Positions 42,992 to 52,347 of a stretch of 64,000 nt of DNA are shown one piece after another (position 1 is the stretch's first letter; each line of letters starts with the position of its first letter). The stretch covers positions 2,542,001-2,606,000 of the forward strand of contig NZ_CP126242.1 in NCBI RefSeq assembly GCF_030142045.1. Direction: 5' to 3'. Position numbers and translations under genes: made by a program. Origin of the DNA: Arthrobacter sp. zg-Y919. Lineage in GTDB: Bacteria; Actinomycetota; Actinomycetes; Actinomycetales; Micrococcaceae. The notes below the pieces were generated by a model, which did no database searches, was not told the DNA's origin, and saw nothing but the letters and a program-made list of their open reading frames with translations.

Positions 42992-44002
42992 TCAGCTTCC
43001 ATTGAGGGAGGGACCCGCTTCCACGAGGAATTCTTCCCCCTCGACGGGACCGCGGGGCAGGTCACCGGTTGTCTCAAAACGCAGGGTATCGAATCGGCGC
43101 AGGATCAAGCCCTCACGCAGCGCCCAGGGGCAGATCTTCAGGACCGGCACGTCGAAGGCCTCCATGGCAGCCTGCGCCACCAGGGCTCCCGCAAGCATCT
43201 GCGGAGCCCGCAGCGCCGAGACGCCGTCCAGGTCGGCGCGGTCCCGTGCACTCATGGCGCCCAGCCGCTTGGTCCAGAGGGAAAGGTCCTCCAGGGTCAG
43301 CACGCGGGGCACGAACGGACCGGCGGCCGACGGCGCGGCGCCGGCAATGCGGGCCAGGGAACGGAAGGTCTTGGACGTGCCCGTGACGAGGTCCGGCCGG
43401 CCAAAGGCAGCAAACTCCCCGGCTACTTCCTCCACCATGCCGCGGATGTACTTGCGCAGCTTCTTGATGCTCTTGGGCGTGGGTGGGTCCCCGGGGAGCC
43501 AGTCCCGGGTCAGCCGCCCCGCACCCAGCGGCAGGGAGCGGGCGATTTCCGGAAGCTCGTCCTGGCCCAGGGCCATTTCGAAGGAGCCTCCGCCAATGTC
43601 CAGGTCCAGAATGGAGCCGGCACCCCAGCCGTACCAGCGGCGGGCGGCAAGGAACGTCATTGCGGCTTCGTCCCCGCCGGAGAGTTCCTCCAGCCGCACC
43701 GGGGTTTCCCGGTGTACCCGGGCCAGCACCTCGGCGCCGTTGGCCGATTCCCGGATCGCCGACGTCGAGAACGCGAGCAGGTCCTGGGCACCGTGGCGGC
43801 GGGCGAAATCCCAGGCTTCGTTGATGAAGCCGATCAGCTCGTCCTGCCCGGCCCGGCTTACCCCGCCGTCGGCGTCCAAATACGACACCAGCTGCAGCGG
43901 CCGCTTGTGCGAGGCAAAAGGAGCCGGGCGGGCACCGGGGTGCGCGTCCACCAGCAGGAGGTGGACGGTGTTGGACCCGATGTCGAGGACGCCTAGGCGC
44001 AT
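42992..44002 (-). CDS. Ppx/GppA phosphatase (exopolyphosphatase)
   Basis: A 336-residue ASKHA-fold enzyme that removes terminal phosphate from polyphosphate (or hydrolyses pppGpp). Phosphate-binding loops are VLDIGSNTVHLLLVD and LDIGGGSFEMALG; the conserved acidic residue lies in STSAIRESANGAEVL, and LPLGAGRLT follows. Compared with long E. coli GppA it lacks the C-terminal HD domain, as in the short mycobacterial Rv0496 type. It is first in an operon with the isomerase-family gene and downstream of topA by 25 nt. Confidence 0.92.
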   Translation of the reverse strand: MRLGVLDIGSNTVHLLLVDAHPGARPAPFASHKRPLQLVSYLDADGGVSRAGQDELIGFINEAWDFARRHGAQDLLAFSTSAIRESANGAEVLARVHRETPVRLEELSGGDEAAMTFLAARRWYGWGAGSILDLDIGGGSFEMALGQDELPEIARSLPLGAGRLTRDWLPGDPPTPKSIKKLRKYIRGMVEEVAGEFAAFGRPDLVTGTSKTFRSLARIAGAAPSAAGPFVPRVLTLEDLSLWTKRLGAMSARDRADLDGVSALRAPQMLAGALVAQAAMEAFDVPVLKICPWALREGLILRRFDTLRFETTGDLPRGPVEGEEFLVEAGPSLNGS

Positions 44003-44027
44003 GGTTCCATTATCGCTCTACCGGCTC

Positions 44028-46760
44028 CTACTTCTTTGCCGCGGCTTTACGGGGTGCAGCACGCTTCTTCACGGGTTTCTTGGCCGGACCCTTCTCGCGC
44101 TTCTCCGCCAGCAGTTCGATTGCCTGCTCGCGGGTCAGCTCCTCGATGGCCGTGGAACGCGGCACCGTGATGTTGGTGATGCCGTCCGTGATGTACGGGC
44201 CGAAGCGGCCGTCCTTGACCACAATCGGCTTCTCCGAAACGGGGTCGGCACCGAACTCCGCCAGCGGCGCCGCCGCCTGCCGGCCGCCGCGCTGCTTGGG
44301 CTGGGAGTAGATCTCCAGCGCCTGCTCCAGCGTGATCGTGAAGATTTCCTCTTCGGAACCGATGGAGCGCGAGTCCGTTCCCTTCTTCAGGTACGGACCG
44401 AACCGGCCGTTCTGCACCGTGATTTCGTTGCCCTCGGCGTCGGTACCCAGGACGCGCGGCAGCTTCATCAGCTTCAGCGCTTCGTCCAGGGTCACGGTTT
44501 CCACGCTCATGGACTTGAACAGCGAACCGGTGCGCGGCTTGGCCTTCACCGGCTTCTTCGGTGGCTTGGGCTTGCCGTTCTTGTAGTACTCCACCGGCTG
44601 GTTCGCCAGCTCTTCCTCGGTGATCTCCGGAATCAGTTCGATCACGTAGGGACCATAGCGGCCGTTGCGGGCCACGATCGTCCGGCCGGTCTCGGGATCG
44701 GTGCCGAGCACGCGCTCCTCGGGGGCGGCGGTCTCCATCAGTTCCAGGGCCTTGGCGGCGGTGAGCTCGTCAGGGGCCAGATCCTCGGGGACGTTCGCCC
44801 GCTCGGGCTCGGTCCCTTCGGGGGCGTCGGCGGGCAGCGGCCGCTCCAGGTACGGGCCGAACTTGCCCACGCGCAGCACGATGCCGTCGGCAATCTCGAT
44901 GGAGTTGATCGCCTTGGCATCGATCTCGCCAAGGTCGTTCACGATGGTGTGGAGGCCGGTTTCCACCCGGTCGCCGTAGTAGAACTGGTTCAGCCACTCC
45001 ACACGGCCGGCTTCGCCGCGGGAAATGCGGTCCAGGTCCTCTTCGAGCTCGGCAGTGAAGTCGTAATCCACGTAGTCCGTGAAGTGTTCCTCCAGCAGGC
45101 GGACCACGGAGAACGCGATCCAGCTCGGCACCAGCGCCTGTCCGCGGCTGGTGACATAGCCGCGGTCCATGATGGTGGAGATGGTGGCAGCGTAGGTGGA
45201 GGGGCGGCCGATGCCGAGTTCTTCGAGCATCTTCACCAGCGACGCTTCAGTGAACCGGGGCGGCGGGGAGGTCTCATGGCCGCCGGCGGCGATGTCCGCA
45301 GCGGTCAGGGCGTCCTGGGCCTTCAGCACCGGCAGGCGGGCGCCTTCGGTGCCCTCGGCCTCGTCGTCCTCGCGGACGGCGTCGCGGCCCTCCTCGTAGG
45401 CAGCCATGAAGCCGCGGAAGGTGATGACGGTACCGGAGGCCGAGAACTCGGCGTCGCGGCCGTCAGTGGACACCCCGCCGATGCGCACGGAAGCGGTGGA
45501 ACCCTTGGCGTCGGCCATCTGGGAGGCGACGGTGCGCTTCCAGATCAGCTCGTAAAGCCGGAACTCGTCGCCGCGCAGCGACGACGCGACCTGCGCCGGG
45601 GTCCGGAAGGAGTCGCCGGCGGGGCGGATGGCCTCGTGCGCTTCCTGGGCGTTCTTGGACTTGCCCTTGTACACGCGGCGGGCTTCGGGGACGTATTCGG
45701 GACCGTAAAGCTCCGAAGCCTGGCGGCGGGCCGCGTTGATGGCCTGGTCCGACAGCGCCGGGGAATCCGTACGCATATAGGTGATGTAACCGTTTTCATA
45801 CAGCCGCTGGGCCACCTGCATGGTCACCCGCGAGGAGAAGCGCAGCTTGCGGCCGGCCTCCTGCTGCAGGGTGGAGGTGGTGAACGGGGCGGCCGGACGG
45901 CGGGTGTACGGCTTGGTGTCCACGGAACGGACGCTGAACGCGGCCGATTCCAGGCCGGCGGCAAGCGATACGGCCGCCGCTTCGTCCAGGTGCACGGCGG
46001 TCTTGGACTTCAGCTCACCGCGGTCGGTGAAATCCTTGCCGGTGGCCACGCGGGCGCCGTCGACGGCGACCAGGCGGGCCTTGAATTTCTCGGCGGCTTC
46101 GGTGGCGAAGGTTCCCACCAGGTCCCAGTACGACGCCGCGCGGAACGCCATGCGCTCCCGCTCGCGTTCCACCACGAGGCGGGTGGCGACGGACTGCACG
46201 CGCCCGGCGGACAGGCCGCGGGCGACCTTGCGCCAGAGCACCGGGGAAATCTCGTACCCGTACAACCGGTCAAGGATGCGCCGGGTTTCCTGGGCGTCCA
46301 CCATGGCCACGTCAACGTCGCGCATTTCCAGCAGGGCACGCTGGATGGCTTCGCGGGTGATTTCCGGGAAGGTCAGCCGGTGGACCGGGACCTTGGGCTT
46401 GAGCACCTGCAGCAGGTGCCACGCAATGGCTTCACCTTCGCGGTCACCGTCAGTTGCGAGATAGAGCTCATCGGCGTCCTTCAGTGCGGCCTTGAGCTCA
46501 GCCACCTTCTTCCGCTTATCTGCGGACACCACGTAATACGGCTCGAAGTCGTTGTCGAGGTCGACGGCGAACTTGCCGACACCCGTCTTCTTCAGCTCGG
46601 CGGGCAGATCGGAGGGCTGCGGAAGATCGCGGATGTGACCCATCGATGCCGTCACCTCGAAGCCTTCGCCCAAGTACCCGGCGATGGTCTTGCCCTTGGC
46701 CGGAGACTCGACAATTACAAGCTTCTTGCCGGTCTTCTTGTCCGTTGCCTTAACTGGCAC
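44028..46760 (-). CDS. topA: DNA topoisomerase I
   Basis: A type IA topoisomerase that relaxes negative supercoils. The 910-residue protein has an N-terminal Toprim domain (KLVIVESPAKGKTIAGYLG; LATDGDREGEAIAWHL) and the strand-cleaving Tyr328 in YITYMRTDSPALS. The C-terminus has four zinc-free repeats with GRFGPYxxxG-type motifs and ends in a Lys/Ala/Pro tail (KKPVKKRAAPRKAAAKK), the mycobacterial type. The start is GTG 46760 with AGGAG 5 nt upstream; in-frame upstream ATGs have none. The gene is essential in related species. Confidence 0.96.
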   Translation of the reverse strand: MPVKATDKKTGKKLVIVESPAKGKTIAGYLGEGFEVTASMGHIRDLPQPSDLPAELKKTGVGKFAVDLDNDFEPYYVVSADKRKKVAELKAALKDADELYLATDGDREGEAIAWHLLQVLKPKVPVHRLTFPEITREAIQRALLEMRDVDVAMVDAQETRRILDRLYGYEISPVLWRKVARGLSAGRVQSVATRLVVERERERMAFRAASYWDLVGTFATEAAEKFKARLVAVDGARVATGKDFTDRGELKSKTAVHLDEAAAVSLAAGLESAAFSVRSVDTKPYTRRPAAPFTTSTLQQEAGRKLRFSSRVTMQVAQRLYENGYITYMRTDSPALSDQAINAARRQASELYGPEYVPEARRVYKGKSKNAQEAHEAIRPAGDSFRTPAQVASSLRGDEFRLYELIWKRTVASQMADAKGSTASVRIGGVSTDGRDAEFSASGTVITFRGFMAAYEEGRDAVREDDEAEGTEGARLPVLKAQDALTAADIAAGGHETSPPPRFTEASLVKMLEELGIGRPSTYAATISTIMDRGYVTSRGQALVPSWIAFSVVRLLEEHFTDYVDYDFTAELEEDLDRISRGEAGRVEWLNQFYYGDRVETGLHTIVNDLGEIDAKAINSIEIADGIVLRVGKFGPYLERPLPADAPEGTEPERANVPEDLAPDELTAAKALELMETAAPEERVLGTDPETGRTIVARNGRYGPYVIELIPEITEEELANQPVEYYKNGKPKPPKKPVKAKPRTGSLFKSMSVETVTLDEALKLMKLPRVLGTDAEGNEITVQNGRFGPYLKKGTDSRSIGSEEEIFTITLEQALEIYSQPKQRGGRQAAAPLAEFGADPVSEKPIVVKDGRFGPYITDGITNITVPRSTAIEELTREQAIELLAEKREKGPAKKPVKKRAAPRKAAAKK

Positions 46761-46929
46761 TGTTCTCCTACGTAACAAAGGTGGTTCAAATGAGTTTAGG
46801 GGCGCTTCGTTCCGGCGCTTTGGTGCATCCGCAGTCCGGTTCATCCACAGACAGTATGCGCGATGCCCCAGCACTAGGGTAACTGGAAAGCACCGCAGGC
46901 ACTGACCTGCCCGGGGACAGGTGCGCCGC

Positions 46930-48552
46930 CTACCAGCGGTCCGGAACGAGGAACCCGTCCAACACCAGATTACGCACTTCCGCGATCAGCTCCCGGCCAA
47001 ACTCAGGATCCGGACGGTCCAGCAGGGCGGCCAGCGCCGAGATGATCTGCCCCGCGGACAGTTCGCCGTCGCACGCGGACACGAATCCGGTGAGCTCAGT
47101 GCTCATGAGGTTGGTGCGCCGCAGCCCGGCACCCTGGCGGAGCAGGATCACCCCGGGATGCTCGGCTCCGGGACGCTGGTGGCGCTCCTCCGTGACGTCG
47201 TCGGCCACCAGGAGGTGCACGTCGGTGAGGTCGCCGCGGGCGCTGACCCAGTCGAACCGGCGGACAGCGGCGTCGAGGTGCGGCCCCATGGGCTGCTCGA
47301 TGGGATGGGTGATCTCTTCGAACCGGCGCAGCGGCTCAGCCCCGGGCTTCCGTCGCCGGCGCAGCCAGAATGAGCCGAATCCCACAGTCCCGACACTCCG
47401 GGAGGCGAAGTCCTCCAGGTAGCCGGCGTACGCCGCAGCGTACTCTTCACGGTCGCGGCCCTGCGCGGAGTCACGGAGCCACATTTCGGCGTATTCGGAC
47501 GGGGTGAGGGTCTCCCGCTGGATGACCCAGGCATCCGTCCCCTCCGGAAGCCACTCTTCGACCCGGGCTGACCAGTCCTGCTCCCGGTCCTCCGGGATCT
47601 CCCAGTTGCCCAGCATCTGCGCGGTGCCGCCCGGGCGCAGGACGTCCTGCAGTCCGGAGACCAGCGCGGCAACAATGCCGTCCCCGGCCAGGCCGCCGTC
47701 ACGGTAGGTGTACCGGTCGCTGTCCTCACCGGTGCGCGGGGTGATGACGAACGGCGGGTTGGAGACCACGAGGTCGAATTTCTCCTCCGCCACCGGTTCC
47801 AGCAGGCTTCCCAGCCGAAGGGTGAAGCGTTCCCCGGGCTGGTCCGGATCGATGTCCAGCTGCGACGAGTTGAGCATCAGGTTGAACCGGGTGAAGGCGA
47901 GCGCACGCTCGGAAACATCGGTGGCCGTGACGTGGTCCGCGTGCCGGAGCAGGTGGAAAGTCTGGATACCGCAGCCGGTCCCGAGGTCCAGGGCGCGGCC
48001 CACGGGTGCGCGCACGGTGAGCTGGGCCAGGCTCAGGGAGGCCTGCCCGATACCCAGGACATGGTCGCGGCGGAGCACTCCGGGGCGCTGGTGGCTGCCC
48101 AAGTCGCTGGCCACCCAAAGGTCGCCGTCCGGGTTCCCGTCGGACCCTGTGCCGCCGTCGTCCGTGCCGTAGGGGCGAAGGTCCACCGCGGCGCGGAAGG
48201 TGCCGAACACGCGGCCGCGTTCAATCAGCCCGAGTTCCAGTAGGCCTTCCGTGCCTGTGCGGGGCAGCGCGCCGTCGAGTTCGGCGCGCTCCGCCGTTTC
48301 GCCCAGAAGCCAGAGCTGGACGGGAACGGCCACCCGGCGGGGGGAGGCAGCCTCGGCTTCCGCCCGGCAGGCCAGCAGCGCAGGGACCAACTGGTCGCGC
48401 TGCAGGGCCGCCGATGCGTCCTCTCCGAGGAATTCGGCCACACCGTTCACGGTGTATCCGGCCTCCTCCAGATCGGCGGCGAGCGCCTTGAGGAGCCAGG
48501 TGTCGCGGCTGCGGGGTGCGGAAGGAACGAAAGAGAAATCACTCACATCCAC
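46930..48552 (-). CDS. Class I SAM-dependent methyltransferase (NPPF type)
   Basis: A 540-residue protein with a central Rossmann methyltransferase domain: motif I ALDLGTGCGIQTFHLL at about residue 165, and LVVSNPPFVITP, the NPP(F/Y) signature of enzymes that methylate exocyclic or side-chain nitrogens (PrmC/RsmC-like). An N-terminal domain of about 150 residues and a long C-terminal domain (about 360-540) are specific to an actinobacterial group usually located next to topA. The target (rRNA or a protein) is unknown. Confidence 0.87.
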   Translation of the reverse strand: MDVSDFSFVPSAPRSRDTWLLKALAADLEEAGYTVNGVAEFLGEDASAALQRDQLVPALLACRAEAEAASPRRVAVPVQLWLLGETAERAELDGALPRTGTEGLLELGLIERGRVFGTFRAAVDLRPYGTDDGGTGSDGNPDGDLWVASDLGSHQRPGVLRRDHVLGIGQASLSLAQLTVRAPVGRALDLGTGCGIQTFHLLRHADHVTATDVSERALAFTRFNLMLNSSQLDIDPDQPGERFTLRLGSLLEPVAEEKFDLVVSNPPFVITPRTGEDSDRYTYRDGGLAGDGIVAALVSGLQDVLRPGGTAQMLGNWEIPEDREQDWSARVEEWLPEGTDAWVIQRETLTPSEYAEMWLRDSAQGRDREEYAAAYAGYLEDFASRSVGTVGFGSFWLRRRRKPGAEPLRRFEEITHPIEQPMGPHLDAAVRRFDWVSARGDLTDVHLLVADDVTEERHQRPGAEHPGVILLRQGAGLRRTNLMSTELTGFVSACDGELSAGQIISALAALLDRPDPEFGRELIAEVRNLVLDGFLVPDRW

Positions 48553-48619
48553 AGTCTATGGCCGGGTAATCAGTGGTCTGTACCGCACCCCGTTCCGACT
48601 CCCCGAGGCATGGTGCGGC

Positions 48620-50455
48620 CTACCCTGCCGTGGCCTGCACCGGCAGCTCGGCAGGAGCCGCGGCGGCCACCGCGGGTGCGGCGGCGGTTCCGGCCGCTGC
48701 GGCACCGTAGGCGGCGGCGTGCCGGGCGGCGCGGTAGCCGAAGACAACCGCCGGGGCTATGGTTGCCCCGGCCCCGGGGTAGGTGCGGCCCATGACCGAC
48801 GCAGTGGTGTTTCCCGCCGCGTACAGGCCCGGGATGACGCTGCCGTCCTCGCGGAGCACGCGGGCATCGGCATCCGTCACCAGTCCACCCTTGGTTCCCA
48901 GGTCACCCGGGTACAGGCGTACGGCGGAAAACGGTCCCTGCTCCAACGGGCCCAGATTCGGATTCGGCTTCACCCGTGGGTCGCTGTAGTAGTTGTCATA
49001 CACGGTGTCGCCCCGGTGGAAATCTTCATCGATTCCGGTCCGGGCAAAACCGTTGAACCGTTCCACGGTGGCTTCGAGCGCGGCCGGCGGAACACCCATC
49101 TTTCCGGCGAGGCCGGCCAGTGTGCCGTCCCGGACAAGCAGGCCCTGGCGCTGCCACTCCCGGCGCCCCTGCAGCAGGGCATTAAACAGGTAGCGGCGGG
49201 CATGGCGGGATTCGAACACCAGCCACGCGGGATCCCCCGGCACTTTCTTGTTGTTCTCCAGCATGTGGTGGCCGAAGTCCACATAGGATTCCGACTCGTT
49301 CAGGAACCGTTTGCCCGCCGCGTCGACCACCAGGGAGAAGGGCATGGACCGTTCCGCGAGCGTAAAGGTGACCTTGCCCTTGGGCCCGACGGCGGTGGGA
49401 CCCCACCACGCGTCATCCATCAGTGCCAGCGCACCGCCGCGGGCAGCCACGATGTCGATAGCCTGGCCCAGATCACCTTCCGGCGCCGAGGAATACTCCT
49501 TTTCCAGGCCCTGGTACTTTTCCCGCCATGCCGCGTTCCGGGCAAATCCTCCGGCACCCAGGACGACGCCGCGGCGGGCTTTGATCCTCACATCCCGGCC
49601 CTGCCGGCGGACGACGGCGCCCAGCACCGCGCCGTCGTCGTCCTGGATCAGGTCCGTCAGCGGCGCGGAAAGCCAGACGGGGGTCTGCTGGTTGCGGACG
49701 ATGTACATCAGCGAGGATGAGAGGGCACCGCCCAGACCGTACAGGCGTTTGCCCCGGAGCAGGCCGCCAAGGGTGCGGAAGACAAAACGCGCTCCGCGGA
49801 CGAAGCCGCTCGGCGTGGACCAGGCCCGGGAGAGCTCCCAGACATCGTCGGTGGCCAGCGGAGCGGGGATGCCCGACGCGGCTGCTCGGGACTGCTTAAA
49901 CCAGGGGCCCAGCAGCTTGGTGTCGAAGGCCCTGACCTCCAGGGAACGCCCCACCATGCCGCCGGGCCGGTCCGGGTAATAGTCGGGGTAGTCCTTGGAA
50001 CGCATCCACTGCACGCCGAGTCCGCCCAGGAACGTCACGACCTCGGGGATGGACTGCAGGAAGGCGAGTTTGCGTTCGCGTGAGGAGACGGGGCCGACGT
50101 CGGCAATCACCTCCTCCATATAGGTGAGGGCATTCTGCAGGCTGTCCTGCACCCCCGCCTTTTTCATCAGGGGGTTGTCCGGCATCCACAGGCCACCGCC
50201 GGAAATGGCCGTGGTGCCGCCCCAGAGCCGGGTGCTTTCCACCACCAGCACGTCCAGGCCGTCGTCGGCTGCCGTGATGGCCGCCGTTAGCGCGGCCGCT
50301 CCCGATCCAACCACGAGGACGTCGACTATCCGGTCCCACTCCCCGGCTGCCGCCGATCCGGCGCCGGGGTCCGCTTCCGTGTCGGGGACCTGCCTGTCTG
50401 GCCCGTTCCCGACTGCTCCTCCTGCGGCATCCAGCGCTGTGTCAACCGTTTCCAT
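48620..50455 (-). CDS. FAD-dependent dehydrogenase, 3-ketosteroid-delta1-dehydrogenase-like
   Basis: A 611-residue flavoprotein of the fumarate reductase/KstD group. Features: an Ala-rich leader, dinucleotide motif VLVVGSGAAALTAAITAADD, GGTTAISGGGLWMPDN, GVVLGAGGFARNAAWRE and the C-terminal FAD motif GLYAAGNTTASVMGRTYPGAGATIAPAVVFGY. These regions resemble KstD and related CoA- or steroid-active dehydrogenases, but no other steroid-catabolism gene is in the window, so the substrate is unassigned. The C-terminus is a low-complexity Ala-rich tail of about 25 residues. Confidence 0.87.
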   Translation of the reverse strand: METVDTALDAAGGAVGNGPDRQVPDTEADPGAGSAAAGEWDRIVDVLVVGSGAAALTAAITAADDGLDVLVVESTRLWGGTTAISGGGLWMPDNPLMKKAGVQDSLQNALTYMEEVIADVGPVSSRERKLAFLQSIPEVVTFLGGLGVQWMRSKDYPDYYPDRPGGMVGRSLEVRAFDTKLLGPWFKQSRAAASGIPAPLATDDVWELSRAWSTPSGFVRGARFVFRTLGGLLRGKRLYGLGGALSSSLMYIVRNQQTPVWLSAPLTDLIQDDDGAVLGAVVRRQGRDVRIKARRGVVLGAGGFARNAAWREKYQGLEKEYSSAPEGDLGQAIDIVAARGGALALMDDAWWGPTAVGPKGKVTFTLAERSMPFSLVVDAAGKRFLNESESYVDFGHHMLENNKKVPGDPAWLVFESRHARRYLFNALLQGRREWQRQGLLVRDGTLAGLAGKMGVPPAALEATVERFNGFARTGIDEDFHRGDTVYDNYYSDPRVKPNPNLGPLEQGPFSAVRLYPGDLGTKGGLVTDADARVLREDGSVIPGLYAAGNTTASVMGRTYPGAGATIAPAVVFGYRAARHAAAYGAAAAGTAAAPAVAAAAPAELPVQATAG

Positions 50456-50623
50456 GTTCCCCCGCCTTCGGGCCAGGCCGAGCCCGGTGCGCCGGCTGTC
50501 ACCGGGCCCGGGCCGGACTCCTCACGGGCATCGCCGCCCGTGCGGGGGATGCTAACAACGCCGGTTGGGGAAGTACATGGGAAGTACACAGGCAGTGCAT
50601 AGGCGCCCAAGTGGTTCCGGGTG

Positions 50624-51517
50624 TCAGCCGTCGCAGCCGTCGGGGCAGCGGAGTGTGGCGGGGTCGGAGGCGCAGTCCGCGCAGTAGAGGGTCAATTTCC
50701 GGCACGAGGGGTTGGAGCAGTTCTCGAACTTGCTCGTGGGCGCGTGGCAGCGGACGCACTCGCCGATGGTCACGGCGTCGTCCGTGAACTCGGTATGCAT
50801 CCGCTTGTCGAAGACATACAGCGAGCCTTCCCACAGGCCCTTGTCTCCGTAGGTTTCCCCGTAGCGGACAATGCCGCCCTTCATTTGGTAGACCTCGGAG
50901 AACCCGCGGTTCACCATCAGGCTGGAGAGCACCTCGCAGCGGATGCCGCCGGTGCAGTACGTGACGACGGGCTTGTCCTTGAGGTCGTCGTATTTGCCGG
51001 ATTCAAGTTCCTTGATGAAGTCGTGGGTGGTGGCTACATCGGGGACCACGGCGCCCTTGAACTTGCCGATCTGCGCTTCGAAGGCATTGCGCCCGTCGAA
51101 GAAGACCACTTCCTCACCGGCTTTTTCCTTCTCTTCAACCAGCTGGTGGAGTTCCTCGGGGCGCAGGTGGGTTCCGCCGCCGACCACACCGTTCTCGTCG
51201 ACCTTCAGTTCGCCCGGTGCGCCGAAGCTCACAATTTCGTCGCGGACCTTCACGCTCAGCCGCGGGAAGTCCTCCGCCGACCCTTCGGAATACTTGATGT
51301 CCATCTTCTTGAATGGAGGGTATTCCCGGGTCGCTTTGACGTAGGCCTTGATGGCGTCGAGCTCCCCGCCGACGGTGCCGTTAATGCCGTCCTTGGAGAT
51401 CAGGATCCGCCCGCGCAGGCCCAGCTTTTCGCAGAGGGCGCGCTGCCAGAGGCGGATCGCGTCCGGGTCCGGAAGAGGAGTGAAAGCGTAATACAGTGCA
51501 ATTCGGTTCAATGCCAC
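50624..51517 (-). CDS. trhO: tRNA uridine(34) hydroxylase TrhO (rhodanese domain)
   Basis: TrhO makes 5-hydroxyuridine at position 34 of tRNAs. The 297-residue product has an acylphosphatase-like N-terminal domain ([19 protein letters not shown]), a rhodanese domain with [18 protein letters not shown] and active-site loop [15 protein letters not shown], and a Cys-rich C-terminus ([20 protein letters not shown] and CADC) likely to bind zinc. The start is GTG 51517; the upstream frame overlaps the divergent gene region. It is divergent from the GNAT gene (83 nt between starts). Confidence 0.93.
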   Translation of the reverse strand: MALNRIALYYAFTPLPDPDAIRLWQRALCEKLGLRGRILISKDGINGTVGGELDAIKAYVKATREYPPFKKMDIKYSEGSAEDFPRLSVKVRDEIVSFGAPGELKVDENGVVGGGTHLRPEELHQLVEEKEKAGEEVVFFDGRNAFEAQIGKFKGAVVPDVATTHDFIKELESGKYDDLKDKPVVTYCTGGIRCEVLSSLMVNRGFSEVYQMKGGIVRYGETYGDKGLWEGSLYVFDKRMHTEFTDDAVTIGECVRCHAPTSKFENCSNPSCRKLTLYCADCASDPATLRCPDGCDG

Positions 51518-51600
51518 TAGACAAGGGTAGACCGAGCCGGTGGACCGCTTTTCATCTCCCATCCATACCGTTCCCCTCGGACGGCCGCTAATGTGCATCT

Positions 51601-52254
51601 ATGAGAGCGCTGGATGACGATTTACTTGAGACCTGGGTCTCCGGGTGGGCACAGGCGAGGGGCTACCAGACCCGCCACGAGGGGCGTTTCCCTGCGGCCC
51701 TGCTGCACGACCGGACCAATGACTGGGAGTATTTCGCGCTGGAGCCCTCCCCCGACGAGTTCGCAGCCCTCGCCTCCTCCGCACGGCACAGTCCCTCCCG
51801 GCTGTTCACCATCGTGACGACCCGGGTCCGTGAAATGCACGGGGCAGCCTCGGTGTACGGGCTGCAGATCCGTTCAACCGATGAAGTGCTGATGGTCGCG
51901 GAAATGGAGGGCCAGGACATCGAGGCCCCCGTGCTGCCGTGGGACACCTTCAACGCCGAAAGCACCCATGAGGACCGGGTGGGTGCCGTGACCGTGTTCG
52001 ACGACGGTCAGCCGATAGCCCAGGGGCGAATGGCCGTTGTGGACGGCTACGCAGTGTTTGACCGGATCATCACCGAGCCGGGCTACCGACGGCGCGGGCT
52101 GGGCAGCTACGTGATGCGGGCCTTGACCGCCCAGGCGCTGGAGGACGACGCCGAGTCCGGGCTGCTCATCGCGTCCCTCGACGGCCAGGAACTCTACCGG
52201 TACCTGGGCTGGGAGTCCCTGGCGGCCGTGGTGATGTTCGAGCCCCGGCTCTGA
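51601..52254 (+). CDS. GNAT family N-acetyltransferase
   Basis: A 217-residue acetyltransferase. The N-terminal half is diverged (ARGYQTRHEGRFPAALLHDR), and the C-terminal half has the acetyl-CoA site IITEPGYRRRGLGSYVMRAL (Q/R-x-x-G-x-G) and ESGLLIASLDGQELYRYLGWE. The substrate is unknown. It starts at ATG 51601 and is probably transcribed with the helicase that begins 93 nt downstream. Confidence 0.85.
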   Translation: MRALDDDLLETWVSGWAQARGYQTRHEGRFPAALLHDRTNDWEYFALEPSPDEFAALASSARHSPSRLFTIVTTRVREMHGAASVYGLQIRSTDEVLMVAEMEGQDIEAPVLPWDTFNAESTHEDRVGAVTVFDDGQPIAQGRMAVVDGYAVFDRIITEPGYRRRGLGSYVMRALTAQALEDDAESGLLIASLDGQELYRYLGWESLAAVVMFEPRL

Positions 52255-52347
52255 TTTTCCCTGTGGGTTTCCCCGGCGGTTTCCCGGGCTGGTTTCCCCC
52301 GCAGTGAACATGCGCCGCCGCGGATTTCCGGATGGGACAATGAGCAC

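Noticed and set aside
46761..46929. Possible tRNA or small RNA upstream of topA (GGTTCATCC-like segment)
   Set aside because: No cloverleaf pairing could be built; treated as the topA promoter region.
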